Source: Planctomycetota bacterium (GTDB lineage Bacteria > Planctomycetota > UBA1135 > GCA-002686595). From it: 64,000 nt of DNA. The stretch lies in the NCBI GenBank assembly GCA_002686265.1, contig NZBA01000063.1:62001-126000 (forward strand), written 5' to 3'. Positions 43,396 to 51,274 of the stretch are shown here, piece by piece (position 1 is the stretch's first letter; each line of letters begins with the position of its first letter). Under the pieces are notes generated by a model that did not search any database, was not told the origin of the DNA, and saw only the letters and a program-made list of their open reading frames with translations. The translations under genes and the position numbers were made by a program.

Positions 43396-44208
43396 TCAGG
43401 CCTCGATGCGGTTCGCGAGCGCGTCCACGAGAGCGGGCGTACCGAGCACCACGTTCTCCGTTCCGTTCTTGCGCGACGGCCAGGTCCGGTGGCGTCCGCC
43501 GGCCTCTTCGACCAGGACCTGGGAGGCGCGCAGGTCCCAGGGATGGAGTGCGGCGTCGAGCACGACGTCCACCGCGCCGCGCAGGGCCAGGGCGTGGCCG
43601 AAACAGTCGCTGTAGCCGCGCAGCAGGTCGATCTCGGCGAGCAGTTCCGCGTGGATCGCTCCCAGGCCTCCCTCGCGCATGCGGTCGGGGTCCTGCACGG
43701 CGAGTAGGGCGCCGGTGAGGGTCTGGCGCCCCGACACTCGCACCGGCCGTCCGTCGCACCAGGCCCCCAGTCCGCGGGCGGCGCCGTAGGTCTCGCCTAG
43801 GGCCGGCAGGTGCAAGACGCCCACGAGCGGCAGGTCACCCCCGTCGCCTTGGGTCACCAAGGCGATGAGTGTGCCGAAGTGCGGAATACCGCGCACGAAG
43901 GAGAGCGTCCCGTCGAGGGGATCGACGACCCAGCGGTACTCGGCGCCGGTCTCTTGCAGTCCGCCCTCCTCGCCCAGGATCTCCACCTCGCCGAGCAATT
44001 TCGAGGCTTGCAGGACCTCCCGCGCCGTCGCTTCCGCCTCGGTGTCGGCGCGGGTCACCAGGGTTCCATCGGCCTTCTCCTCGGCCGCCACCGACGGGTC
44101 GCGGAACCAGGCGAGCGCGCGTTCTCCCGCGGCCCTTGCCGCCGCCGTCGCCAGTTCCAGGGCTGCCTCGAGGGTCTCGCGCTGCATGGGTTCGACGGTA
44201 GCAAACAT
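43396..44208 (-). CDS. Inositol-monophosphatase-family phosphatase (HisN-like)
   Basis: 270 residues from the ATG at 44208 (an ATG at 44187 is an alternative). Li-sensitive Mg phosphatase motifs: ILGEEGG (first metal Glu), WVVDPLDGTLSFVRGIPHFG (DPLDGT), and HPWDLRASQVLVEEAGG near the C-terminus. Members hydrolyse inositol-, histidinol-, or nucleotide-3'-phosphates; TLSFVRGIPHFGTLIAL and the length lean to histidinol-phosphatase HisN, but this is not decisive. Converges on selA with a 165 bp gap that shows nothing else. Confidence 0.85.
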   Translation of the reverse strand: MFATVEPMQRETLEAALELATAAARAAGERALAWFRDPSVAAEEKADGTLVTRADTEAEATAREVLQASKLLGEVEILGEEGGLQETGAEYRWVVDPLDGTLSFVRGIPHFGTLIALVTQGDGGDLPLVGVLHLPALGETYGAARGLGAWCDGRPVRVSGRQTLTGALLAVQDPDRMREGGLGAIHAELLAEIDLLRGYSDCFGHALALRGAVDVVLDAALHPWDLRASQVLVEEAGGRHRTWPSRKNGTENVVLGTPALVDALANRIEA

Positions 44209-44526
44209 CGGCGTGGACCACCCGGGGGCGCGCGTCGGTCCGTGAGCCGCGTCGCGAGGGCGACTTCCCTCTCGGTGACGTCGGCTGCCCCCGGCTTCCG
44301 CGGTAGAACCGTAGGGTGGCGGTGGGGTAGTGCGGCGCGGCGGCCGAGTGGCGGCGCGCCGGCGCGGGAGTTGGCGAACGTGGAAACGGGTGAGCACGCC
44401 AGCGCGGGAGCACGCCAGGACGGCAGGACGGCAACGCGGGAGCGCCGCAAGGCGCCGGCACGGCAAGGCGGGAGCGCGGTCGTGCGCCGGCGCGGTGCCG
44501 AGCTAGCCCGGAGGCGGCGGGCGGGC
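44209..44526. repeat. 318-bp intergenic region with degenerate GC-rich direct repeats
   Basis: From about 44380 to 44500 the sequence is made of imperfect copies of GCGGGAGC followed by ACGCCAG or GCCGCAAG, plus a tandem GGACGGCA pair. No gene is supported. The left part presumably holds the promoter of the phosphatase gene. The repeats are short, of uneven spacing and without unique spacers, so this is not a CRISPR. Confidence 0.5.
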
Positions 44527-45726
44527 CTACTCCTTGGACAGGCGAAACCCGGTGCCCTGGCGAAGGAAGTCCGTCGCGTCGTCGAGAACACTCCCTCGGA
44601 AGTGGGCCTGAAGCAAGGACATGAGCTCTTCGTCGGGGATCCGGTAGTTGGTCTTGCGCTCCCAGCCGCCGTTGCCCAGGTCGACGCGGCTGTGCTCGTC
44701 GCGGAACAGGCGCAGCTGCTCGACGAAGGCGCTCAGGTTGGGGCGGTGGTGGCGGGCCAGGAAGCGCACGAGACCGTACGCGAGCTTGGCCGGTCCCTCT
44801 TCGAAGCGACCGCGATCCCAACCGGCGATTTCCTCGAGGCGCAGGGGCCCCCGCTCGCCCTTCCTCAGGCGCTCGCCCAGGTCCGCCTCCCAGCCGACGT
44901 GCTCGGTGGCCGAGACGAACTCGCTGCGGTAGGGGAAGCAGTAGAGCCCGCCGGTGAGTTCCATCTCCACGTGCCAGGCGAGCCCTTGGACCAACCAGAA
45001 GGGCAGCTGGGCGAAGCGGCGCACCAGAAGCATCTCCGCCACGCGGTGGACGACTTCGTTTTCGGGATCCCACTCATTCTGGCCGCTGGCCTGCTCGATG
45101 TAGGCGCCGATCAGGGGCTTCTCCAGGACGAAGCCGGTGAAGCGTCCGGCGCTTTCGACCCAGTGGCGCAGGTAGGGTTCCAACTCCCCCAGCCTGGCGA
45201 GTACAGCGGCGTAGTCCGCTTCCGTGCTGACCGCGAACATCACGCAGGTCTCGGTCTCCAGGGGCCAGGTGCCCGCGCCCCAGGTGTAGGAGTAGCTGTA
45301 CTCGCCGGAGGCCGAGTCGGTCACTCCCGAGTCTTCGGGTGCGCCGTCCGCCCCGCCCGCGGCCACTCCCCGTCCATCGCCCACCGGAGGGTCCGCGTCC
45401 CGCTTGGGCAGGGGCACGAGTTCGTCGAAGAGGACGGAAGTCCTGCCGATCAGCTCGAGCTGGCGTTCCCATTCCCCGCTCGACGGCGACCGGATCAGGA
45501 GCACCCGAGCGTTGGCGGAGAGGTGCATGCGGTAGTCGTGCTCGACGACCCAATCGGCCCAGGTCTCGGCCGCCGCGGCCGGTCCGGGGCCGACCTCGCT
45601 CGGCAGGCGATCGAGGGTGTAGGTGCTACCTTTCCATTCCACGCAGGGATCCTGGAGCGTGGGGCGGAGGGGCGTCGAGTGGCCGGATCCCTCCCATGAG
45701 AGCAGAGCGAGTGCGAGGCAGAGCAT
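44527..45726 (-). CDS. Secreted protein resembling a degenerate gluzincin-type (MA-like) peptidase
   Basis: 399 residues from the ATG at 45726 with a signal peptide (MLCLALALLSWEGSGHS). The helical region NEVVHRVAEMLLVRRFAQLPFWLVQGLAWHVE looks like the MA-clan layout HExxH...LPxWLxEGLAxxxE, but the zinc motif reads HRVAE, and the WLxEG Glu is Gln. That would disable zinc catalysis. Residues about 110-150 are a low-complexity Gly/Asp/Ser linker. Secreted, unknown function; a scaffold or binding role is likelier than peptidase. Stop codon TAG. Confidence 0.6.
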   Translation of the reverse strand: MLCLALALLSWEGSGHSTPLRPTLQDPCVEWKGSTYTLDRLPSEVGPGPAAAAETWADWVVEHDYRMHLSANARVLLIRSPSSGEWERQLELIGRTSVLFDELVPLPKRDADPPVGDGRGVAAGGADGAPEDSGVTDSASGEYSYSYTWGAGTWPLETETCVMFAVSTEADYAAVLARLGELEPYLRHWVESAGRFTGFVLEKPLIGAYIEQASGQNEWDPENEVVHRVAEMLLVRRFAQLPFWLVQGLAWHVEMELTGGLYCFPYRSEFVSATEHVGWEADLGERLRKGERGPLRLEEIAGWDRGRFEEGPAKLAYGLVRFLARHHRPNLSAFVEQLRLFRDEHSRVDLGNGGWERKTNYRIPDEELMSLLQAHFRGSVLDDATDFLRQGTGFRLSKE

Positions 45727-45800
45727 GGCGTGCGTGGGTCGGGGTTGCGGTGCGGTCGCCGGGAAGCGAGCCGCGTGGAAAGCGGAGGTGGTTTGCTCGT

Positions 45801-45822
45801 GGCGGGCCCTGCGGGGCCCGCC
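45801..45822 (-). terminator. Perfect 9-bp hairpin downstream of the HEAT-repeat gene
   Basis: GGCGGGCCC and GGGCCCGCC around a 4-base loop, 120 bases beyond the stop of the HEAT-repeat gene on the minus strand and upstream of the next gene's start. It lacks a T-run but is very stable; a transcription terminator or processing hairpin is plausible. Confidence 0.45.
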
Positions 45823-45941
45823 CTCACGGGATCCTAGACGGTTGCCGGGTGGTGGTCACCGGCGGGTGCGCCTTCACGTTCGTTCGGGTCCCTCCCGCGA
45901 GCCGCCGAGGTGCTGGGCGGACGGTTCGGGGACGGGAGCGC

Positions 45942-47378
45942 TCATTCGACGGCTTGCCCGCCGATCACCAGACCGTCTAGGCCTCCCGGTGGGGCCCAGT
46001 CGCGCACGGCCGAGACGGCCTGCCAGCGCACCGCATCGTCGAGGCCCTCGTCCGTCGCCATGGAGAGCAGCAGGTCCACGGCGTCGGCCCGTGCCCCCCC
46101 GACGTTCCCGCGCACCAGGTTCTCCGCCGCGAAGACCGTCACGTTCGGCGGGATGCTCACGCTCGGGTCGTCGCTCCGCGCGTAGGCGTCGCGGAGTAGC
46201 TCGACGACCGCCGGACCGCGGTCGGGTGTGAGGGTCGCGGTCAGGAGTGCCTGGCCCCGCACTGACGGATCGGGATCCCGCAGGGCGATGTCCAAGAGCC
46301 TCTGCTCACTGGCACCGGTCATCCCGGCCACGAGCATCTGGCGCGCCGTAGTGTCCTGGCTCCCGCTGTTCAGAAGGTGCTCGTACTCCCCTTCGAGAGC
46401 CTCCCAGCCTCCGGGCCGGCTACCGAGGATGAGAGCCTCGGCGTGCTCGGCTCCCTGCGCCAGTTGGCCGAAGACCTCCGCCGCCCGGTCCACGGGAGCC
46501 GCCGTCACCAGCGCTCCGAGCACCGCCTTGCGCAACTCGTCCGACTCTGCGTCCGCGTACAGTTGCTCCGCCAGAGCCAGGAAGCGTCCCTCATCGTCCT
46601 CCAGCAGGGCCGCCAGGGCGACCCGAACGGCGACGGGATCGGCGCCCTCGTTGGCCAGCAGGGCGTAGAACTGCGTGCGGTCCTCATCCTCGGCGAGGCC
46701 GTCGGCGAGGTGGGAGAAGAGCCTGCTGAACTCGTCGGACAGGTCGGGGTAGCCCGCGCGCAGGTCGATGATGTCGCGCAGGTAGGTCAGGTCGAGGACC
46801 GGCCTGCCCGCGACGGCGACAGCCGAGAGCTGACCGATCAGCTGCTCGCGGAGAGCGGGAGAGAGTCTCGGGAGGGACTCCAGGAGGGTCGTCACCAGGC
46901 GGCGGCCTCCTTCCGCGTCCTCGGCGCCGGGCTGGTGCGCGTACTGGAGGGCCGCCGACAGCAGCATCATGGCTCCACGCGTGGCCGCGGGGTCCTCGTC
47001 CAACACGCCACTCTCGAGGAGGGCGATCACCTCGTAGACCCGGTTCGGGTCGGCGAGCAGGGCCTCCAGCTGCTCCGCGAGGAGATCCGGGTTCCCCGTT
47101 CCCAGCGAGGCGGGCAGGTCGCGCAGGAGGGAGGTCCAATCGGATCCGGCCTGGCCGGACGCGGGAGCACCCTGTTCACCGGCGAGCGAGACGCGCTCGG
47201 CGACGGAGCTTGGGCGCGCGGACGGGTCGAGGCCGCCGTGGGGACGGAGGTCCGAAGCCGTCGACGCCGCAGGGACCATCATCGCGGCGGAGGGCGTGCC
47301 TCGCATCCGCCTTATCACCAGTACGCCCGATACACAGAGGACGGCAGTGATGCCCCCCCAGATCAACAGGTTCTTCAA
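45942..47378 (-). CDS. Membrane-anchored HEAT-like repeat protein
   Basis: 478 residues starting at a TTG at 47378, chosen because AGAGGGGAGAA lies just upstream at proper spacing and the first residues then form a clean anchor (KNLLIWGGITAVLCVSGVLVIRRM). The rest is almost all helix in HEAT-type pairs (QLLDIALRDPDPSVRGQALLTATL, ELRKAVLGALVTAAP, DDAVRWQAVSAVRDW). Such scaffolds bind other proteins at the periplasmic face. It follows the Cys-rich secreted protein gene by 89 bp on the same strand. Function unknown. Confidence 0.75.
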   Translation of the reverse strand: MKNLLIWGGITAVLCVSGVLVIRRMRGTPSAAMMVPAASTASDLRPHGGLDPSARPSSVAERVSLAGEQGAPASGQAGSDWTSLLRDLPASLGTGNPDLLAEQLEALLADPNRVYEVIALLESGVLDEDPAATRGAMMLLSAALQYAHQPGAEDAEGGRRLVTTLLESLPRLSPALREQLIGQLSAVAVAGRPVLDLTYLRDIIDLRAGYPDLSDEFSRLFSHLADGLAEDEDRTQFYALLANEGADPVAVRVALAALLEDDEGRFLALAEQLYADAESDELRKAVLGALVTAAPVDRAAEVFGQLAQGAEHAEALILGSRPGGWEALEGEYEHLLNSGSQDTTARQMLVAGMTGASEQRLLDIALRDPDPSVRGQALLTATLTPDRGPAVVELLRDAYARSDDPSVSIPPNVTVFAAENLVRGNVGGARADAVDLLLSMATDEGLDDAVRWQAVSAVRDWAPPGGLDGLVIGGQAVE

Positions 47379-47467
47379 GGTGTTCTCCCCTCTTCTCTCC
47401 CGGGTCCGAAGCTCAGTTCGTGGAGCATAGCGTGTGCGCCCTGCCCGGAGACAGGGCGCCTTCCCGC

Positions 47468-47962
47468 TCAATGGCACGACTCGGTCTTGAAAGTCTCGAT
47501 CGTCCCGATGTTGCCACCATCGCTGCAGTCACAGCTCGGGATTGCCAGGCCGACCCCGAGAACCGAGGCGTTTGCGCATTCGCATTGCTCGTAGGTCACC
47601 GGCAGCAGGCCCGCCGGGACGCACCGCATCCCTTCGGCGGGGGCTCCGTGACACTCACCGTGGGCGGGGTATGTCAGTTTCTTGTCCGGACACTCCGGAC
47701 CCAGGATGCTGATCTCGTAGCCGAAGATGATGACGCCCATGCCGCAGGTCTGCATCCCGATGGTCACCACCTCGGCTTTCACGTTGCAGGCCCGCGTGTC
47801 GGGGCACGGCGGCGCCTGAGCCCGGGTGAGCATGGGCATCGCCGAGAGCGCCGCGACGCCCAGGAGCGCTCGGGACAATCCGATCGCCCGTCGTTCCGTC
47901 AACCTCGTCCTTCGTCGCTCCGACTTCATCCTGTCCTCTTCTGCTCGTGCCTTCGATCTCAT
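47468..47962 (-). CDS. Small secreted Cys-rich protein of unknown function
   Basis: 164 residues from the ATG at 47962, preceded by AGAGGA at 8 bases. A basic N-region with many Arg, then a hydrophobic stretch (RALLGVAALSAMPMLTRAQA) as signal peptide. The mature ~115 residues contain 11 cysteines (CPDTRAC, TCGMG, ECPDK, GECHG, RCVPAG, QCECAN, SCDCSDGG, SCH), so it should be disulfide-bonded outside the cytoplasm. I recognise no family. Divergent from selD with 193 bp between starts. Confidence 0.72.
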   Translation of the reverse strand: MRSKARAEEDRMKSERRRTRLTERRAIGLSRALLGVAALSAMPMLTRAQAPPCPDTRACNVKAEVVTIGMQTCGMGVIIFGYEISILGPECPDKKLTYPAHGECHGAPAEGMRCVPAGLLPVTYEQCECANASVLGVGLAIPSCDCSDGGNIGTIETFKTESCH

Positions 47963-48155
47963 CGCCGTTTCCTCTCTACCCTTGTCCCCAGTGGTTCTCG
48001 CACGGCCCGCTGGGAAGGTCCCGCGCCGGCCTGGGCCGCCTTCGGACGCCCTCGTCTCCATGGACCGCACCGACCGCCCGCCGGTGGCACTCGCAGACCG
48101 TGGTCTTGGAGAAAAGCGGGCCGCCGTCTCCGCCGGCCGCGGGTACACTCCGCCG

Positions 48156-49223
48156 ATGGAGCCGACCGAGACGAGAGCGAAGCGCCTCACCGACTACGCC
48201 GACTGCGCCGGGTGAGCGGCCAAGATGCCCCAAGGGCAACTCGCCCAGGTGCTGGGCGGGGTGATCGACCAGACCGACGAGCGCCTGCTCGTGGGCCCGG
48301 GCTCCGTCGATGACGCGGGAATCGTGGCCCTCGACACCGTCGTCGAGGGCGGCACAGGCCTGGCCCTGGTCCAGACCGTCGATTACTTCCCACCGGTGGT
48401 CGACGACCCGTACTTCTACGGGGCGATCGCCGCGGCCAACGCCCTCTCCGATGTCTACGCCATGGGCGGCCGGCCTCTGTCGGCCCTCAACCTGGCGGGC
48501 TTCCCGAGCGAGTTCCCCGACGAGTGGCTGGCTGAGATCTTCCGCGGCGGCTTCGACAAGATGCGCGAGGCGGGGGCGGTCGTCGCCGGCGGGCACACGG
48601 TGCGCTCCAAGGAGGCCCAGTTCGGCTTCGCCGTGACTGGCGTCGTCGAACGCGAGGCTTGCATCACCAACGCCGGTGCCCGCGAAGGAGATCGGCTGTA
48701 TCTGACCAAGCCGATCGGCATGGGGACGATGACGACCGCCGCCAAGGCCGGGCGTGTCGAGCCGGAGCAGCTCGAGCCCGCCTCGCGCTTGATGGCGACC
48801 CTCAACGCCGACGCCGCCGAGGCCATGTGCGCCGCGGGGGCGAGCGCCTGCACGGACGTGACCGGCTTCGGTCTCGCCGGCCACGCTCACAACGTCGCTG
48901 CCGCCAGCGGCGTCACCCTGCGCATCGACCTGCGGTCCGTCCCGATCTTTCCGGGGGCCTTCGATCTCGCGCGCGCCGGTAGCCTCTCGGGTGGCTCGAA
49001 GCGCGGGCGCGCCTCGCTCGGGGAGGGCGTTGGCATCGACCTCGGCCTCGACGAGTCTCTCGTCGGCCTGGCCTTCGACGCCGAGACCTCCGGCGGGTTG
49101 TTGATCGCCATCGCTCCCGAGCGTGCCGCGGCCCTCGAGGGAGAGCTCGCCCGGCGCTCGGTACAGGCGCACTCCGTCGGGGGGTGCACAGGCCCCTCGG
49201 AGCGGCGCGTCGAGCTCGTCTAG
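48156..49223 (+). CDS. selD: Selenide, water dikinase, itself a selenoprotein (Sec20 at UGA 48213-48215)
   Basis: 355 residues counting selenocysteine. The homology starts before an in-frame TGA: ATG at 48156 gives LTDYADCAG, then TGA, then AAKMPQGQLAQVL. The UGA falls three residues before Lys23, the place of catalytic Cys17 (C-G-C-K20) in E. coli SelD, so Sec20 is the expected active-site residue. Further motifs: GSVDDAGIV, TVDYFPPVVDDPYFYGAIAAANALSDVYAMGG, AGGHTVRSKEAQFGFAVTG, CTDVTGFGLAGHAHN, DAETSGGLLIA. It makes selenophosphate from selenide and ATP for SelA. Annotation from the later ATG at 48225 loses the active site. Stop codon TAG. Confidence 0.92.
48243..48257 (+). promoter_or_regulatory. 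Candidate bacterial SECIS stem-loop of selD
   Basis: GCCCA-GGUGC-UGGGC: 5-bp stem and 5-base loop starting with GG, whose loop begins 33 bases after the UGA. Loop size, a G in the first two loop positions and the distance fit the bacterial SECIS rule. A smaller hairpin (TGCCC/GGGCA at 48226-48238) is closer to the UGA but lacks a loop G. Confidence 0.55.
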
Positions 49224-49352
49224 GGCGCTGGTGGAAGCGACTCGCCCGCGCGCCTCTCGCCGTGAACCGCCCGCACTGCGCGGGGCGGGTGCCTGCCGGC
49301 GGGATCCCGCGTGGCCGCCGGAGATGGGAAGCCGCACCGTATCTGGGCCGTC

Positions 49353-50885
49353 GTGAGCGAGAGCAACGACCCCCCCGACCCGCGCGCGGAGGCGGCCGCC
49401 CCGCCCGCGGAGGAGCCTGCCGCAACCGGTCCGCCCTGGATTCTCGGCTTCCGCGGTCTGCCCCTCGAGGCTCCCGAGAACACCCTGGCTGGGTTGCACC
49501 GGGCGGTCGAGGCCGGCGCAGACGGCGTGCACTACGAGCTGCGGGCCTGCGACACGGGCGAACCCCTGTTGATGGCCGACGCGACCCTCGAGCGCACGAC
49601 GGACGGGGCCGGGCTGTTGGGGGACGCGACCCTACCCCAGCTGTTCGCCCTCGATGCGGGAGGCTGGTTCGAGAAGACCTTCGTCGGCGAGCCCATCCCG
49701 CTCTTCGACGAAGTGCTCGAGCTCGCCGCCGGCGCGAGCAGTGACGCTCCCCTGCACTGCATCCAGCTCGCCGAGCCCGGCCTGGCGGGGATGGTTGCGC
49801 GGCGCCTGGTGGAGTCGGGGCCCGCCCGCTTCGCCCGCGTCGCCTCTTCTCGGCGCGAGGATTGTCTGGAGCTGCGCGACGCCGGCGTCGAGAGCTTGTT
49901 CCTCGCTCCCTGGCTCGACCGCGACGCCCTTTGTTTCGTGCGCGACGAGTGCCTGGCCGGCTTGGTGACCCCCGCCGGCGGCTGGAGTGGCGCCCTCGCC
50001 CGCGAGTCGTGGCCTTGCGAGCGCTGGGAGTTGGGGGTCGAGGAGCCCGACGACCTCCTGCGCGCCTGCCGCGCGCCCCTGGCCGGCGTGATCAGCGCCG
50101 AGCCGCGCCGCGCCCGTGCCGTGCGCGCCTTGGTGGCCCTCACGCCGGCCGACGAGGGGCCGTTCCCGGTGAGCGCTCCCGAGCTCGCCATCCAGCCCGG
50201 CTTCGAGGCCGAGTGCGGTGGCGAGTGGCGCGGTCGCTGGACCTGCGCCGCGCGCCTGCGCAATCCTTTCCCGCACGCCGTGGAGGTTCGCTGCCAGGTC
50301 TTCGTGCGCCGCGGGGCGTTCGAGGTCGGCTGTCTGCCGGCCGAGGTACGCCTGGGGCGAGGCGAGGAGCGTGAGCTGCCGTTCGATTTGGCCGGCGGCT
50401 CCTGGAGCCCGGGCGGCGACCCACTCCTGGCCGCGTTGTTCCGTTGGGGTCCCGGCCCCGGACGGCGGGCGGGCAAACTGCTGCTCGATGCGCCCCTGGT
50501 TCGTCGTCGCAGTGTCGTCGCGGATCCGATCACACGCCGTGTCCCGATGCTGCGCGAGAGCCCGGTTCAGAGCGCCGCTTCGATGACCGTGCGGCGCAGG
50601 GGTCGAGAGCTGGCCGTGGCGGTCGAGAACGCCGGCGGCCTCCTCGATGCCGAGAGCGTCGTGTTCCTCGACGGGGTCGTGCGTCGGGGCGGCGCGGGGC
50701 TGCGCCTGCGCCTGCCCGTCGACTTCGACCGGCGGCGCGGGGGCGTGCCGTTCACCTGTGGCTTCGTCGGCCGCGTTGGGGGGTCCTCTCCGCCGCGGCG
50801 TGAGCTGCGCCGCTGGGCCGGCGGCCTCCCGGTGGTTCCCGGTTCGGGAGCCCCGGGCTCGTTGCTGCCTCTCGAGGGAGCCTGA
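49353..50885 (+). CDS. GDPD-fold (glycerophosphodiester phosphodiesterase) pseudoenzyme with C-terminal beta domains
   Basis: 510 residues from the GTG at 49353 (a GTG at 49311 would add 14). Residues about 28-260 follow the GDPD barrel: GFRGLPLEAPENTLAGLHRAVEAGADGVHYELRACDTGEPLLMADATLERTTDG. Every key position is altered except one: the HRG His is Phe33, the Glu-x-Asp metal pair is Glu62-x-Arg64, and the HD His is Ala75. Catalysis is thus unlikely; ligand or regulatory binding is possible. The C-terminal ~230 residues look like two Ig/Cadherin-type beta domains. No signal peptide. Lies between selD and selC. Confidence 0.72.
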   Translation: MSESNDPPDPRAEAAAPPAEEPAATGPPWILGFRGLPLEAPENTLAGLHRAVEAGADGVHYELRACDTGEPLLMADATLERTTDGAGLLGDATLPQLFALDAGGWFEKTFVGEPIPLFDEVLELAAGASSDAPLHCIQLAEPGLAGMVARRLVESGPARFARVASSRREDCLELRDAGVESLFLAPWLDRDALCFVRDECLAGLVTPAGGWSGALARESWPCERWELGVEEPDDLLRACRAPLAGVISAEPRRARAVRALVALTPADEGPFPVSAPELAIQPGFEAECGGEWRGRWTCAARLRNPFPHAVEVRCQVFVRRGAFEVGCLPAEVRLGRGEERELPFDLAGGSWSPGGDPLLAALFRWGPGPGRRAGKLLLDAPLVRRRSVVADPITRRVPMLRESPVQSAASMTVRRRGRELAVAVENAGGLLDAESVVFLDGVVRRGGAGLRLRLPVDFDRRRGGVPFTCGFVGRVGGSSPPRRELRRWAGGLPVVPGSGAPGSLLPLEGA

Positions 50886-51087
50886 GGAGGAGGGGGGGCG
50901 CCGCCCGGCGGAGCTCGAGGACCAGGCCCGTGCTCCGTCTCGCCGCGCCGCGGTCGGACCGGGCGTTGCACCGGTCTGCGCGCTGGGCGCCGCGCTGGAT
51001 TCGGCGGGGGCGGAGCGCGTGGAGCGCGTCACCTCTCGGGGCGCGTGGCTGGGCCGCCCCGGCGTCGCCCTGGACTCTCGCGCTCGT

Positions 51088-51093
51088 TACACT
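51088..51093 (+). promoter_or_regulatory. Candidate -10 element (TACACT) ahead of tRNA-Sec
   Basis: TACACT ends 13 bases before the tRNA 5' end. No good -35 is seen at 16-18 bases upstream. The preceding 200 bases (50886-51087) hold no gene. Confidence 0.3.
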
Positions 51094-51106
51094 GCCACCT
51101 CAAGGT

Positions 51107-51204
51107 GGGAGTGGATCCGTGCTGGTGTGCGGCCCGGTCTTCAAAGCCGGTTGGGTCTCGTGAACAGCGGGACCGGTGGGTTCGATTCCCATGCACTCCC
51201 GCCA
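51107..51204 (+). tRNA. selC: tRNA-Sec (anticodon UCA), with encoded CCA
   Basis: 98 bases. Acceptor GGGAGTG pairs with CACTCCC, followed by G and encoded CCA; the eighth pair expected in bacterial tRNA-Sec would be G-G here. Long D stem (6 pairs incl. wobble, TGGT loop), anticodon arm CCGGT-CTTCAAA-GCCGG with TCA anticodon, a large variable arm (7 pairs, GGTCTCG with CGGGACC), and T arm GTGGG-TTCGATT-CCCAT. These features (UCA anticodon, extended D stem, long extra arm) identify tRNA-Sec. It decodes UGA for SelD and other selenoproteins. Confidence 0.93.
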
Positions 51205-51274
51205 CCTCCGCGCCCCTCGCCTGGGGCGCGTGATCCGGGCGGTGTAGACTGGCGCGGCGATGGAGGAGGTCGAG

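Noticed and set aside
44380..44500. CRISPR array
   Set aside because: Repeats are short, imperfect and lack regular unique spacers; no cas genes.
44527..45726. Functional zinc metallopeptidase
   Set aside because: HExxH is HRVAE and the third ligand region is altered.
48225..49223. SelD starting at the ATG at 48225
   Set aside because: This removes the conserved catalytic N-terminus, which is present in frame just before the TGA.
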